56,215 nt of DNA, taken from positions 1-56,215 of the forward strand of contig CAJUPC010000012.1 of the NCBI GenBank assembly GCA_910588555.1. Reading direction: 5' to 3'. How positions within the stretch are numbered: the stretch's first letter is position 1; each line of letters begins with the position of its first letter. The position numbers and the translations under genes were made by a program. The notes under the pieces are model-generated. The model did not search any database, was not told where the DNA came from, and saw nothing but the letters and a program-made list of their open reading frames with translations. Origin of the DNA: Candidatus Gastranaerophilales bacterium (lineage in GTDB: Bacteria; Cyanobacteriota; Vampirovibrionia; Gastranaerophilales; Gastranaerophilaceae). Below are positions 15,065-26,100 of the stretch, piece after piece.

Positions 15065-17074
15065 ATGAACGAGTTACTAAACAGATTAAAAAACAGTGTT
15101 AATATACAACTACTGAGTAAAATAGATGAAACGCTATTGGGACAATATAATTTTGTCCCTATTAGCATTAAAGATAATTATTTGTTTGTAGCAATAAATT
15201 CATCTTCTGATAAGGATACTATTAATTTAAAATTAAAAGAATTTTATCCGCAGCAGGTTAAGTTTATTCAAGTGCCCGACCAAGATTTGCTTGATTTGAT
15301 TGAGTCACTAAAAGATGATATCCATAACGGCTTGTCAGATGAACATACTTCCAAACAGGTCAAACTTGGTGAACTGCTTGTTCAAAAACATTATATTACC
15401 GATGTCCAGCTTCTTCAGGCGTTAGCAGAGAGCAAACGTCAAAAGATGCCTATTGGTTCAACTCTTTTCAAACTAGGCTTTATTACTCTTGACCAGTTGA
15501 AAGAAATCCTGCACATGCAGACAGGTTATGATTTAGTCAGCCCAGAACAATTGGCTTCTCAAGACAAGTTTATCAAAATGCTTCCCGAAGATTTTATCAA
15601 GAATAATAAAATTATTCCGATATCTTCTGATGGCAAAACTTTGATTTTAGGGGTTGTTGCACCTGTTAAACCTGATGTTTTAAAAGATATTATTTATTTG
15701 ACCGGACAAAATCCAAAACAGCTTTTAATGACTCATTACGAGTTTGAAACTTCTTTAAATACATTCTTCTCTGAACAAAAGAGAGAAACAGAAAAAGTTA
15801 TTAAAGCAATTGAGGATGAAACAGCAGAATTTGAAGTAGAAGAGTCCCTTGCTGATATGGTTGAAAAGCAATTGAAAGATTCAACCGGTTCTGTTGCAAA
15901 ATTTGTAAACCAAATTATAACAAACGCAATTGATACAAAGGTTTCAGATATCCATATTGAGCCTAGATTGTCAGGTTATATAGTAAGATACAGAAAAGAC
16001 GGTATGCTTCAAAAAGTTCTTGACATTCCTCCGAAAGTTGAAACTTCTGTAATTGCACGTTTTAAAGTTTTGTCAAGAATGAATATTGCAGAACACAGAC
16101 GTCCGCAGGATGGTACGTTTTCTATAAAATATAAAAACGGTTCTTATGACTTCCGTATCAATACTCTTCCCGTATCAGGAAAAGAAAAGGTTGTAATCCG
16201 TGTACTTGCACCTGCTGTCAGCTTAAACGCTGCGGATAAAGAAATTAACCTTATTGGCGGCTCATCAGAAGATATTGCAAAAATTAAAAATATGGTTAGC
16301 TGTCCGAACGGTATTATCTTGACATCAGGTCCTACAGGTTCAGGTAAAACAACTACGCTTTATTCGGTATTAAAAAGTTTGAACAATGAAGATGTAAACA
16401 TTACCACAATTGAAGACCCGATAGAAATCAAACTGGAAGGTATTAACCAGTCGCAAATTAATCCGAAAGCAGGTATTACTTTTGCTTCCTGTATGCGTGC
16501 GATATTAAGACAGGACCCTGATATTATTCTTGTCGGTGAAATTCGTGACTATGAAACACTGGAAATTGCTATTTCAGCGGCACTTACAGGTCACCTTGTA
16601 TTAAGTACCGTCCACACAAACTCTGCAGCAGCAACAGTCACACGTTTGATTGAAATGGGTGCAAAAGATTATCTTGTTTCATCAACTCTGTCAGGCGTTA
16701 TTGCACAGCGTCTTGTAAGAAAACTTTGTGATGATTGTAAAGAGGAATTCTTTGCATCACATGAAGAAGCAAGACGAATTATTGCAAATGAAGACGATAT
16801 TCAAGAATTTATGAAAAAGCCGATTTATAGAGCAAAAGGCTGCAGTAAATGCGGGTTTACAGGTTATAAAGGCAGACTTGGTGTATATGAGATTATGGCA
16901 ATTACTAAAGAAATTAAAAAATTAATTGCCGACAGATCTCATGATTTGGAAATTGAAGAAGCTGCAGTTAAAAACGGCATGAAAACTCTTCAAAAATCAT
17001 GTATTGACCATATACTTAACGGTCATACCACAATGAGTGAATTCATAAGAGTTCTCGGTGTGGTTAATGAATAG
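15065..17074 (+). CDS. pilB: Type IV pilus assembly ATPase PilB/GspE
   Basis: A 669-residue hexameric motor ATPase that powers pilus extension. The N-terminal half has a MshEN-like domain (KLGELLVQKHYITDVQLLQA, about 96-180). Walker A GPTGSGKTTT is at about residue 421, an Asp box and Walker B QDPDIILVGEIRD near 480, a His box LSTVHTNSA near 515, and a zinc-binding pair CDDC (about 555) with CSKC (about 592). A retraction ATPase pilT is not seen in this window. It precedes pilC by eight bases. Confidence 0.93.
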   Translation: MNELLNRLKNSVNIQLLSKIDETLLGQYNFVPISIKDNYLFVAINSSSDKDTINLKLKEFYPQQVKFIQVPDQDLLDLIESLKDDIHNGLSDEHTSKQVKLGELLVQKHYITDVQLLQALAESKRQKMPIGSTLFKLGFITLDQLKEILHMQTGYDLVSPEQLASQDKFIKMLPEDFIKNNKIIPISSDGKTLILGVVAPVKPDVLKDIIYLTGQNPKQLLMTHYEFETSLNTFFSEQKRETEKVIKAIEDETAEFEVEESLADMVEKQLKDSTGSVAKFVNQIITNAIDTKVSDIHIEPRLSGYIVRYRKDGMLQKVLDIPPKVETSVIARFKVLSRMNIAEHRRPQDGTFSIKYKNGSYDFRINTLPVSGKEKVVIRVLAPAVSLNAADKEINLIGGSSEDIAKIKNMVSCPNGIILTSGPTGSGKTTTLYSVLKSLNNEDVNITTIEDPIEIKLEGINQSQINPKAGITFASCMRAILRQDPDIILVGEIRDYETLEIAISAALTGHLVLSTVHTNSAAATVTRLIEMGAKDYLVSSTLSGVIAQRLVRKLCDDCKEEFFASHEEARRIIANEDDIQEFMKKPIYRAKGCSKCGFTGYKGRLGVYEIMAITKEIKKLIADRSHDLEIEEAAVKNGMKTLQKSCIDHILNGHTTMSEFIRVLGVVNE

Positions 17075-17082
17075 GAGATACA

Positions 17083-18306
17083 ATGGCGATATATAACTAT
17101 ATAGCATTAAAAGATAACAAAGATATAGTTAAGGGTAAAGTCGAAGCGGCAGATTTGCGTGAAGCCCGTGACAGTATTCGTAAACTGGGCTTTATTCCTA
17201 CAAAAGTTTATGAAGAAAAAGCAAAGGGAGATGAAAGCGAAAATAAAGCTCATATAAGACGTGCAAACTTGAAAAAGCTCGGACTTCAAGACAGAATTGA
17301 TTTTACATCAACCCTTCAAATTCTTGCGCAATCAGGTATTCCTATTATTGAATCCTTGATGTTTATTGAAAACGATGCCGCAAGAATTAAAATCAGACTA
17401 GTTGCAAAAGAATTAAGACGCCAGATTATGCAGGGTGCTACTTTTGCTGATACAGTTGCAAAGTATCCCGAACAGTTCGGACAAATTTATATCGGTCTTG
17501 TAAAAGCCGGTGAAGATTCGGGTGAATTGGAAAAAACATTACAGCGTCTTTTGGAATTGCAGACTAAAGAGGCAAATATCAGAAGCAAAGTTATCGGAAC
17601 ATTAATGTATCCTGCTTTTGTAATTGTGCTTGCAATTATTATCGTGCTTGTTATGTTAATGTTTGTATTCCCTGTATTTAAAGATATGTTTGATAATATG
17701 GGAAAAGAACTGCCATGGATTACGGCGGCTTTGATGAGTGCAGGTGTATTCCTTAAAACTTACTGGTTTATGGCTCCTATTATTATAGGTTCTTTTGTAG
17801 GTACTTGTACTTTTCTTATGAGATGGCAGCCTTCAAAAAGAAAAATTGACGATCTTGTATTAAAAGTTCCTTTATTATCTGACTTAATACAGTTTTCAAA
17901 CTTTGCAAACTTTGTTGCAGTCTTACAGGTTGCATACGATGCGGGTGTTCCGATTATCGAATGTTTGTACCTTGCAAATATGACTTTGACAAATCATACG
18001 CTTAAAACAAAAATTGAAGGCGCAACTTTGAAAGTTCAGCAGGGTCAGCACTTGTCTGTAGCTTTGCGTTCAACTCATGTTATGCCAAAGATGATTTTGT
18101 TTATGATTGCAACGGGTGAACAATCAGGACGTTTGGGTGACATGCTTTTGCAGGCAACTTCTTTTATCGACAAGAAACTTGATAATATTATTGACACAAT
18201 GACAAAAATGATTGAACCGATAATGCTTATCGTAATCGGAAGTATCGTATTGACACTTGCGCTTGCGTTGTACTTGCCGTTGTTCAGTTCATATATGATG
18301 GATTAA
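17083..18306 (+). CDS. pilC: Type IV pilus platform protein PilC/GspF
   Basis: A 407-residue inner-membrane platform protein that couples the PilB motor to pilin insertion. It opens MAIYNYIALKDNKD, the usual PilC start, and has two T2SSF repeats. The first carries LAQSGIPIIESLMF and GLVKAGEDSGELEKTL; the second carries VAYDAGVPIIECLYL and MIATGEQSGRLGDML. Membrane helices lie near residues 170-200, 220-245 and 375-402. It overlaps the next gene by one base. Confidence 0.93.
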   Translation: MAIYNYIALKDNKDIVKGKVEAADLREARDSIRKLGFIPTKVYEEKAKGDESENKAHIRRANLKKLGLQDRIDFTSTLQILAQSGIPIIESLMFIENDAARIKIRLVAKELRRQIMQGATFADTVAKYPEQFGQIYIGLVKAGEDSGELEKTLQRLLELQTKEANIRSKVIGTLMYPAFVIVLAIIIVLVMLMFVFPVFKDMFDNMGKELPWITAALMSAGVFLKTYWFMAPIIIGSFVGTCTFLMRWQPSKRKIDDLVLKVPLLSDLIQFSNFANFVAVLQVAYDAGVPIIECLYLANMTLTNHTLKTKIEGATLKVQQGQHLSVALRSTHVMPKMILFMIATGEQSGRLGDMLLQATSFIDKKLDNIIDTMTKMIEPIMLIVIGSIVLTLALALYLPLFSSYMMD

Positions 18307-19121
18307 TGAAAAAGAAAATTATTGTTATAACAGGTTCAACATCAGGTATAGGCAAAGCTATTTTAAACAGATTTGTCAAAAACAATACTGTGTTTGCAGG
18401 CTTTAGAAACGAAAAATATAAAAAGGAATTGGAAGAATTAGGCGCGATACCTTTTTATATTGATATGGAAAAAAGTGAAACAATTCATCAAGCGGCAGGA
18501 TTTATCAAGTCAAAAACCGATAAAATCGACACTTTAATGAATGTTGCAGGATGTGTTGCGGCAGGAGTAGTTGAACAACTTCCGGTAGATAAAATTAGAA
18601 ATCAGTTTGAAGTAAATACTTTTTCTCATTTGGATTTTACGCAAAAATTACTTTCGCTTTTGAAAGACGGAAAAGTTATCAATATAAGTTCAATGTCGAG
18701 TTTTGGAATTTTTCCGTTTGTAGCTCCATACTGTGCTTCAAAAAGAGCGTTGGATATACTGTTTAATGCTATGACTCTTGAGTCCGGCTTGAAAGTTGTT
18801 TCCGTAAAACCGGGTGTAATTGCAACTCCATTATGGAATAAGTCAATAGAACTTAATAAGGATTCTATTGAAAACTGTTCAGGCTATGAAAAAGAAATGA
18901 AATATATGGTTCAAAATGCGGGCAAAAACGGAGAAAAAGGCTTGAGCGTCGAAAAAGTTGTTGATTTGATAGTTAAAATTGACGGCATGAAAAATCCTAA
19001 ACCCTCATATACAGTAGGAAAAGACGCAAAAGTTGCAGAATTGATTTCAAAATTACCGTTTTGTTTGCAGAATAAGTTGATAAAAACGGGTTTAAAGGCT
19101 AAACTGAAATTCAAAGATTGA
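18306..19121 (+). CDS. Short-chain dehydrogenase/reductase
   Basis: A 271-residue classical SDR. The nucleotide-binding TGSTSGIGKAI motif is at residues 8-18, NVAGCVAAG replaces the usual NNAG motif near 78, ISSMSSFGIFPFVAPYCASK carries the catalytic Ser, Tyr and Lys, and KPGVIATPLW follows. The ATG overlaps the pilC stop codon (TAATG), so it is translated with the pilus operon, though no role in pilus function is evident. Substrate unknown. Confidence 0.85.
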   Translation: MKKKIIVITGSTSGIGKAILNRFVKNNTVFAGFRNEKYKKELEELGAIPFYIDMEKSETIHQAAGFIKSKTDKIDTLMNVAGCVAAGVVEQLPVDKIRNQFEVNTFSHLDFTQKLLSLLKDGKVINISSMSSFGIFPFVAPYCASKRALDILFNAMTLESGLKVVSVKPGVIATPLWNKSIELNKDSIENCSGYEKEMKYMVQNAGKNGEKGLSVEKVVDLIVKIDGMKNPKPSYTVGKDAKVAELISKLPFCLQNKLIKTGLKAKLKFKD

Positions 19122-19146
19122 AAAAATCTAAAGAATAGTTTATAAT
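19118..19146 (+). promoter_or_regulatory. Promoter of poly-G prepilin locus A
   Basis: TTGAAA (19118-19123), a 17-base spacer and a perfect TATAAT (19141-19146). The ATG at 19177 lies 30 bases downstream with CGGAG between. The same TTGNAA plus ATAGTTTATAAT arrangement precedes locus C. Confidence 0.7.
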
Positions 19147-19176
19147 GATATTGTAAATAAAAACGGAGATTAGAGT

Positions 19177-19958
19177 ATGAAAAAAATTAATCTAGCTTCT
19201 GCCGAAATTTTGAAAGTATCAGAATGGTTTATCGGCAGGGTAGAAAAGAGCTTCGGGGGGGGGGCTCTCACAGCTTAACTCCTTTGTTTAAAGCATTCAC
19301 TTTGGCAGAGGTTTTTTACCCTGCCGAACAGTCGAAAAGAATTGCATTTACTTTGGCGGAGGTTTTAATAACTCTCGGTATTATTGGTGTAGTTGCGGCG
19401 TTGTCTATGCCGTCTTTGGTTCAAATTTTTGAAAAAAATATTACAGAAGCAAAGTTAAAAATTTTCTATAGCAAGATAAATCAAGCTATCAAATTGTCTG
19501 AAATTGATAATGGTCCTATTGCTGATTGGAATTTAAGTGAACCTGATATATTTTATAACCAATATTTAGATAAATATATAAAAACTATTGGGCGTGAAAC
19601 TTATTTTAATTTTGAGAATGTGAAGTTTCATGTTGTAATTTTTCCTGATGGCACAGCAATGGGGTTAAGAAAAAATAAGGGTTATGATGTAATCTTTTTT
19701 ATTAGTGCGAAAAATATAAAAGATGGTCATGATGTTAATGGCAGAAATGTTTTTACGTTTAATTTACGTAATAATTGGTCATCAGGAATGAAAACTTTTT
19801 TTGAACCATATACTTATATTTGGGATGGAACAGAAGAACATCTTAAGAATAATAATGTATATGGTTGTAATGAAAATAATTTAAACCGTTCATATTGTAC
19901 AAAACTTATTCAACTTAACGGCTGGAAAATTCCGCAAGACTATCCTATAAAGTTCTAG
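19177..19958 (+). CDS. Prepilin-like protein A, frame broken at poly-G
   Basis: The likely start is the ATG at 19177 (CGGAGATTAGAGT upstream, strong promoter). It encodes a 26-residue leader ending KSF and then meets ten G; as assembled it stops at 19278. The prepilin body lies in another frame, open from an ATG at 19224 that has no ribosome site. One G more (11) would fuse leader, GGG-linker and body. The body has AFTLAEV twice, 17 codons apart, the second followed by LITLGIIGVVAALSMPSLV, then a roughly 190-residue domain ending with CTKLIQLNGWKIPQDYP. Expected to be a surface pilin-like protein, OFF or poorly expressed in this state. A homopolymer sequencing error is the main alternative. 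Confidence 0.7.
19233..19326. repeat. Inverted repeat bracketing the poly-G tract of locus A
   Basis: TCGGCAGGGTA (19232-19242) and its exact complement TACCCTGCCGA (19317-19327) flank the poly-G run and the first AFTLAEV copy. The right arm lies in the segment between the two AFTLAEV copies. It could extrude a hairpin or record a past rearrangement. Confidence 0.6.
19255..19264 (+). repeat. Poly-G tract of 10, locus A
   Basis: Ten consecutive G follow AGCTTC and precede CTCTCACAGCTTAACTCC. Position inside the leader codons makes the run a switch: 11 (or 8, 14) G put the prepilin in frame with the ATG at 19177, while 10 leads to a stop at 19276-19278. Confidence 0.9.
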
Positions 19959-20140
19959 AAATCATATCAATATCTGCAAAGTGGGTAAAAAAACTACCCT
20001 ATCAAATTTTAAAAGTTACGTAAGTATTGTCAAAGAGGTTAAAAAATATCTGATTAAATTCTAGTGCATATTTGTAATACGTAATGAGGATTACAAATAT
20101 TTTTATTCATGATAAAGTTATTTTCAAAGAGGACAAAAAT

Positions 20141-21445
20141 ATGAAAATTGCTTTATTAAATCACGGTTGTGCAAAAAATTTGGTAGACTCAGAACTTATG
20201 CTGGGACTTCTTGCAGAAAAAGGACATCAAATTACACTCGATGAAAACGATGCTGACATCGTTGTTATTAATACATGTTCGTTTATTCATGACGCGGAAC
20301 AAGAGTCCGTTCAAACTATTTTGCAGATTGCAAACAGCGGGAAAAAAGTTATTGTTACAGGATGTCTGCCTCAAAAGTATAAAGGTGATTTGAAAAAAGC
20401 AATCCCTGAAATCTCGGGCATGGTTGGAACTTCCGATATAAAAGAAATCGTTGATGTTGTTGAACAGGTTGCAGGAAACCAGCCTTTTGTTTCCAAGGTT
20501 TCTGAAAAACCGGATTATTTGTATCCCGAAAATATTGAAAGACAACAAATTACCGTAGGTGCAAGTTCTTATATAAAAATTGCTGACGGATGTAATTATC
20601 ATTGCGGATATTGTATTATTCCAAATTTGAGAGGTGAATATCATTCAAGAACAATTGAGAGTGTTGTTGATGAGGCCGAAAAACTTGTTAAAAAAGGCGT
20701 GACAGAAATTGTTTTAATCGCGCAGGACACAACAAGCTACGGTATTGATTTGTACGGCAAACAAAAACTTCCCGAACTTCTTGAAGAGTTAAACAAAATT
20801 GAAGGTTTGGGTTGGATTAGAATTATGTATGCATATCCATCTCAAATGAGTGATGAATTAATTGACGCAATAGCAAGATTGGACAAGGTCGCAAAATATA
20901 TCGATTTGCCGTTACAGCATTGTAATTCTGAAATCTTAAAAGCAATGCGCCGTCCGGTTATGGATTATGAAGCTTTAGTTGATAAAATACGTACGAAAAT
21001 TCCCGATGTAGCAATAAGAACAGCGTTCATTGTCGGTTATCCGGGTGAAACTGATGAGCAGTTTAATGAATTGTATGATTTTGTAAAACGTATGAGATTT
21101 GAAAAAATGGGCGTATTTGAATATTCAAGAGAAAAAAATACAGTCTCATATTCAATGACAGAGCAAATTCCTGCAAAAACTAAAAAGCAAAGACGCAACA
21201 AACTTATGAAATTACAGCAAAAAATTTCACGTGAAATTAACGAAAGTTATGTAGGCAAAACAATTCAGTGTATTGTAGAGGGTTATACAGACGACGGAGT
21301 TGTTTTAATGCGTTCTCAGCATGATGCTCCCGAAATTGACGGAATGGTATATGCTTCATCGAAAGAGCAGGTTGTTCCCGGTGATATAGAAAATGTTTTG
21401 ATTGAACGCGCTGACGAATATGATTTGTTTGGTGTTTTACAATAG
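20141..21445 (+). CDS. rimO: Ribosomal protein S12 methylthiotransferase RimO
   Basis: A 434-residue radical-SAM enzyme that adds a methylthio group to an Asp of ribosomal protein S12. The N-terminal UPF0004 domain opens MKIALLNHGCAKNLVDSE, the GCxKNxVDSE form specific to RimO rather than MiaB, with further Cys in NTCSF and TGCLP. The radical-SAM cluster motif CNYHCGYC is at residues 151-158. A C-terminal TRAM domain ends the protein. The ATG at 20141 follows AGAGGA; an earlier in-frame start at 20084 is not supported. Confidence 0.92.
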   Translation: MKIALLNHGCAKNLVDSELMLGLLAEKGHQITLDENDADIVVINTCSFIHDAEQESVQTILQIANSGKKVIVTGCLPQKYKGDLKKAIPEISGMVGTSDIKEIVDVVEQVAGNQPFVSKVSEKPDYLYPENIERQQITVGASSYIKIADGCNYHCGYCIIPNLRGEYHSRTIESVVDEAEKLVKKGVTEIVLIAQDTTSYGIDLYGKQKLPELLEELNKIEGLGWIRIMYAYPSQMSDELIDAIARLDKVAKYIDLPLQHCNSEILKAMRRPVMDYEALVDKIRTKIPDVAIRTAFIVGYPGETDEQFNELYDFVKRMRFEKMGVFEYSREKNTVSYSMTEQIPAKTKKQRRNKLMKLQQKISREINESYVGKTIQCIVEGYTDDGVVLMRSQHDAPEIDGMVYASSKEQVVPGDIENVLIERADEYDLFGVLQ

Positions 21446-21483
21446 AAAATTTGAACACTGATTACAAATTTGAAAGGATAAGA

Positions 21484-22938
21484 ATGGAATTTATAGAGAA
21501 TAGAGAAGTAGAAGAGCAACAGTTAAAAGCGATATTTCGAGACATGGTTAAGTATTCGCCGTCAAAGATTATAGGTATGATTGGTAATGCTATTATCGTT
21601 CCTGTTTATACCAGTTTATTGTCGCCCGAACAATATGGCTTGTATTCATTATCTATAGCTGTTTTATCTTTCTTGTGTATTATATTCTCTGATTGGGTCG
21701 GACTTTCAGGTTTAAGATTTTTTAAACATCATCAAATGACTCAAGACATGCCTAAATATTTGACTACACTTGTGACCATGCTTGTGTCAAATATTTGTTT
21801 AATGTTTATTTTATCTTATATTTTCAGGCATAATTTTTATGACTTTTTCCATATTCCTGTCAAATATTTCTTTGCAATATTATTGTTAATTATTCCTGTG
21901 GCGATAAGGGCTTTGTTATTCCAGCTTTTAAGAGCTCAATTGAAATCTTTGTCGTTTACGGTATCTACAATTGCAAACCAGTTTATGACAATATTGCTTT
22001 CAATATTTTTTGTGAAAGTTTTTCATATGGGCGCAATTGCTTTGCTTTTAGGCATGGCAGTTTCAATTACATTGACAGATTTACTTTTAATTTATCAAAG
22101 TAATATTTTGTCATGGTTCAGGTTGCAAAAAATTGAATGGCATTCTGTTCTGCCTATTATGAAATACGGTATTCCTATTGCGGCAACTTCTTTGAGTGCT
22201 TGGATAATTAATCAAAGCAACAAATTTATTATGAACAGTATCCATGGATTTTCACAGGTAGGGATTGTCGGAGTTGCATACGGATTAACCTTGCCGCTGC
22301 TTATGACTATATTTTCTATCATTACGGTTGCTGCAATTCCTCGTATAATTAACATGTATGAAGAAAAAATTGATGTAAGACCTATTATTTCACGTTTTAC
22401 GGGTTATTTTGTATTGATAGCACTGCCTGTAATTACTGTAATTTCTTTATACTCGGTTGATTTTGTACAAATGCTTTCTTCAAACGATAAATTTTTGGAT
22501 GCTTTTAAACTTGTACCTTACTTTGCTTTTGGTACATTTTTTATGGCAATGGCAGATTATACAACTTTGCAATACCATTTGGCAAATAAGACATATATAG
22601 ATTTTATAATTAAATTGACATCCGGTATTGTCGGTGTTGTTTTAAATATTCTTTTAATACCTCAATACGGACTTATAGGTGTTGGTATTGCAACATTGTC
22701 AGCAAATTTCTTGTACTTTTTCCTGAGTGCTGTAATTGTTTTACCGAATTTGAGATTAATTTATCCTAAATTAACTCTTGCAAGAATATTAATTTCATTT
22801 GTGCCTTTTGTGATTTTATTGCACTTATTCCGTACAGGCCTTCACCTTCCTGCACTTATAGAAATGCTTTCATTAATGACAGTATTTTATGTTTGTTATT
22901 TTTTACTTGCAAAAACAATTCTAAAACGTGCTAAGTAA
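21484..22938 (+). CDS. Polysaccharide flippase (Wzx/MATE-like)
   Basis: A 484-residue membrane protein with about 12-14 hydrophobic helices, of the polysaccharide-export (Wzx/MurJ/MATE) superfamily. The start has KYSPSKIIGMIGNAIIVPVY followed by LLSPEQYGLYSLS, the typical first two helices of lipopolysaccharide flippases; an internal PIMKYGIPIAATSLSAWI repeats the pattern at the second half. It probably flips lipid-linked oligosaccharides. The ATG at 21484 follows AAAGGATAAG. It is 38 bases after rimO, with no glycosyltransferases beside it. Confidence 0.8.
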   Translation: MEFIENREVEEQQLKAIFRDMVKYSPSKIIGMIGNAIIVPVYTSLLSPEQYGLYSLSIAVLSFLCIIFSDWVGLSGLRFFKHHQMTQDMPKYLTTLVTMLVSNICLMFILSYIFRHNFYDFFHIPVKYFFAILLLIIPVAIRALLFQLLRAQLKSLSFTVSTIANQFMTILLSIFFVKVFHMGAIALLLGMAVSITLTDLLLIYQSNILSWFRLQKIEWHSVLPIMKYGIPIAATSLSAWIINQSNKFIMNSIHGFSQVGIVGVAYGLTLPLLMTIFSIITVAAIPRIINMYEEKIDVRPIISRFTGYFVLIALPVITVISLYSVDFVQMLSSNDKFLDAFKLVPYFAFGTFFMAMADYTTLQYHLANKTYIDFIIKLTSGIVGVVLNILLIPQYGLIGVGIATLSANFLYFFLSAVIVLPNLRLIYPKLTLARILISFVPFVILLHLFRTGLHLPALIEMLSLMTVFYVCYFLLAKTILKRAK

Positions 22939-23130
22939 CGATTTACATTTGTTTACAAATTGGCAATAAAAAATATTCATGAATTTTTATAATCCATGAG
23001 TTCTACTTTGTGTGTAAAAAATATTAAACATTTGTAATAAAAAATGGAAAATAGTTTTTGCTCTTGATAGAATTAAGTTACTAGACGAAAAAATTTTTAT
23101 ATATAAATTAGGGAATTGAAAGGAAAAAAC

Positions 23131-26100
23131 ATGATTCAGATTAAAGGCAATAAAAGAAAAGCAGTAGCTTCAGCATTAACATTCTGCTTCTTTTTACAGC
23201 AATCTTTCTGTTTACAGGTTTTGGCAACAAATATCAGTGGTGTTACAGGAAATAACGGTATTTATAATATTGATCCTACTGCGGTTAATAACACAAAAGA
23301 TATCGGATTTCGTAAATATTTAAATTTTGACTTGAGCAATGGTGATGTTGCAAATTTGATTTTCCAAAATCAGGATGGCTCAAAAATTCATACATTTGTC
23401 AACATGGTTGATAATCAGGTTAACATTCAGGGCTTAGTAAATACAGTCAACGGTTCAGGACAATTTACCGACGGTCATGCTGTATTTATTTCACCTAACG
23501 GCATGGTTGTTGGTTCAAGCGGTGTATTGAATGTCGGTTCATTATCAGTATTTACTCCTGATCCAACATCTTATAATAACTACAAAGGCAGTGTAAGACC
23601 CGGATCTTCTCTAATTTCAAAATATGAAGAAAAGCTTGGGCAGGGTACTGCTGCTGTACAAATCGACGGTAGAATTGCTGCACGTGATTTTGTAAGAGTA
23701 AATGCCGCAGATGTCAATTTCGGTTCAGGTTCACTTGTAATGGCAGGCGTTAACGACGCTTCAACTTTGTTGAAAACAAAATCTCAAGCTGATACATTGT
23801 TTAACAGCCTTGTAAATACAAGCAACATAAGTTCAGCTTCCGGTAATGTTAAGATTTTATCTTACGGATCAAACGGCGGAACTGTTATTGCAGGTGATAT
23901 CAAAAACTTTGGAAACGGCAATATTGAAGTTGAAAATTTAGGTTCAAAGGGTATCACTGTTTCAGGTAAAACAAATAATTTAAACGGTAATACTTTACTT
24001 GTAAATTCAAACGGAAGCATAACTGTTTCCGGAAACATGACAAACAATAACGGTAATCTTTCGTTGAACAATACAGGTTCAGGAGTTTTAATCGCGTCAA
24101 CAGGAAGATTGACAAACTCTAACGGAGATTTGTTAGTTTCAAATACAGGTGCAAACGGTATTAATATCGAAAACGGTGCACAATTATTAAACAAAACCGA
24201 TGCCGCTTATCTTACAAACTCAGGCAGCGCAGGCATTAATATTAAAGGTCATGTAACTGCGAACGGAATTAATATTGATAACAAAAATTCAAATGTTGTA
24301 ATCGGTCATACAAACGGAAGCGATTATTTGAATTCTAACGGTAATGTTAAAATTCTTGTAAATAACGGTAATGTTTATAACTACGGTACAAAATCTAACC
24401 TTATCAAAGCTAAAGGCAACCTTTTGATTGATGTAACTAATGGTGCTGTAGGTAAAGAAGTCGGACCTTGTGACGGTGGTGTCTGTACAGGTATAGGTAC
24501 AGACGCAAGAGATTTAACCAAATCTGTTAATACAGCAATTGACGGTACTGTTAAGGTTACAAGCACAGGAAGCAATTCGCTTGTAAACCTTGCAAGTTTA
24601 AATTCAAATTTGAATGTTGATCAAATTAAGGCAGACGGCCGAGTAATGCTTCTTGCAGACAGCTCAACAAAAGGCGCAGCTGCTTATGATATCGTAAACA
24701 GAGCATCAAATGCTAATCAGCCGAATGTTCAAGGTAAAGGTATTTCTATTATAGCAAGCGGAAATATCGGTGAAAAAAATAACGCTTTAACATTTATTCA
24801 AACAGGTAGCAACTTTGGTAAAGTTGATAACAACTTGAATTACACCGGCAATCACCAAAACGGTGTTGATATGCTTGCGATAAAAGATATTAACGTAAAG
24901 GGTCTTGATAATGCTGATGGCACAAAAAATGATACTAATGTTTGTGCAATTATTTCAAGAACTGGCAATGTTAATGCTGAATTCTCAGGTAATACTTATA
25001 TAAGAGAAATCACTGCAGACGGCGATATTAATGTTACCGGACGCGGAAAAGAAGTTTATATTGAAAACCTTGGTACTGTCCCAACTTATTCAAGAGATTA
25101 TTATGGCCCTAACGGAAATATTACTCCTGACAGAGTCAAAGTTACAGCGCTTGATTTGGGAACATCATGGCCTAATAATCCGGCAGATTCCCGTATAATT
25201 ATCAAAAACGGAAAAATTGACGCTGACGGCAATATGCGTCCGTCAAATGATCAGGACTTAATGCTTGTTGCGGATAATGCATACGCAGGCGGATATCGTT
25301 TCAGCATGGGTAAAGACAGAAATGAAGAGGGCAAAACTTATGTTGTTGCTGACCCGAGAACAAATACAATCTCAACTACAGATGGAACAACAGCTTCTAT
25401 CAGAGCAAAAGCAGTAAGACCGGAAGATGTTACAGCAATAGGAAGAGAAGAAGATGAACGTAATTATTATTACGGCGGAAGTTCTCAAGGTAAAGATGAC
25501 GGATATGACGGCGTAAATGGTTCAAATGACCCTGATAAACAAGGTACTCAAGAAGATGACGATAACCTTGTAGTACCAAGAGAAGATGAGCCTGATATTG
25601 GTGATTCTGATAACGATAATGACCTTGATAACGATAACGACATGGATAATGATAACGACTCAGATAACGATATCGATTCAGATACAGACAATGATGTAGA
25701 CAATGACTCTGATTCAGATAACGACACAGATAATGATTCAGACTCCGATATGGATAATGAACCTGATATCACAGATACAGATTCAGATTCTGACGTTGAC
25801 ACAGACTCGGATACTGACACAGATACAGATAATGATACCGACACTGATTTGGACAACGACATAGACTCAGATTCAGACACAGATGTTGATAATGACAACG
25901 ACAATGATAATGACAATGATATAGATTCAGATACTGATAACGATACAGATAATGATACTGATACCGATATGGACAACGAACCTGATATCACAGATACAGA
26001 CTCAGATTCTGACGTTGATACTGATTCGGATACTGACACAGATACGGATAATGATACCGACACTGATTTAGACAACGATAATGACTCAGATTCAGACACA

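Noticed and set aside
19224..19253. ATG at 19224 as the true start of prepilin A
   Set aside because: No Shine-Dalgarno, and the peptide before the poly-G would be very basic and unlike a leader. The ATG at 19177 has a promoter and ribosome site. It could still give weak expression.
20189..20644. 151-residue minus-strand open frame inside rimO
   Set aside because: Antisense shadow of a well-conserved gene, without start signals.
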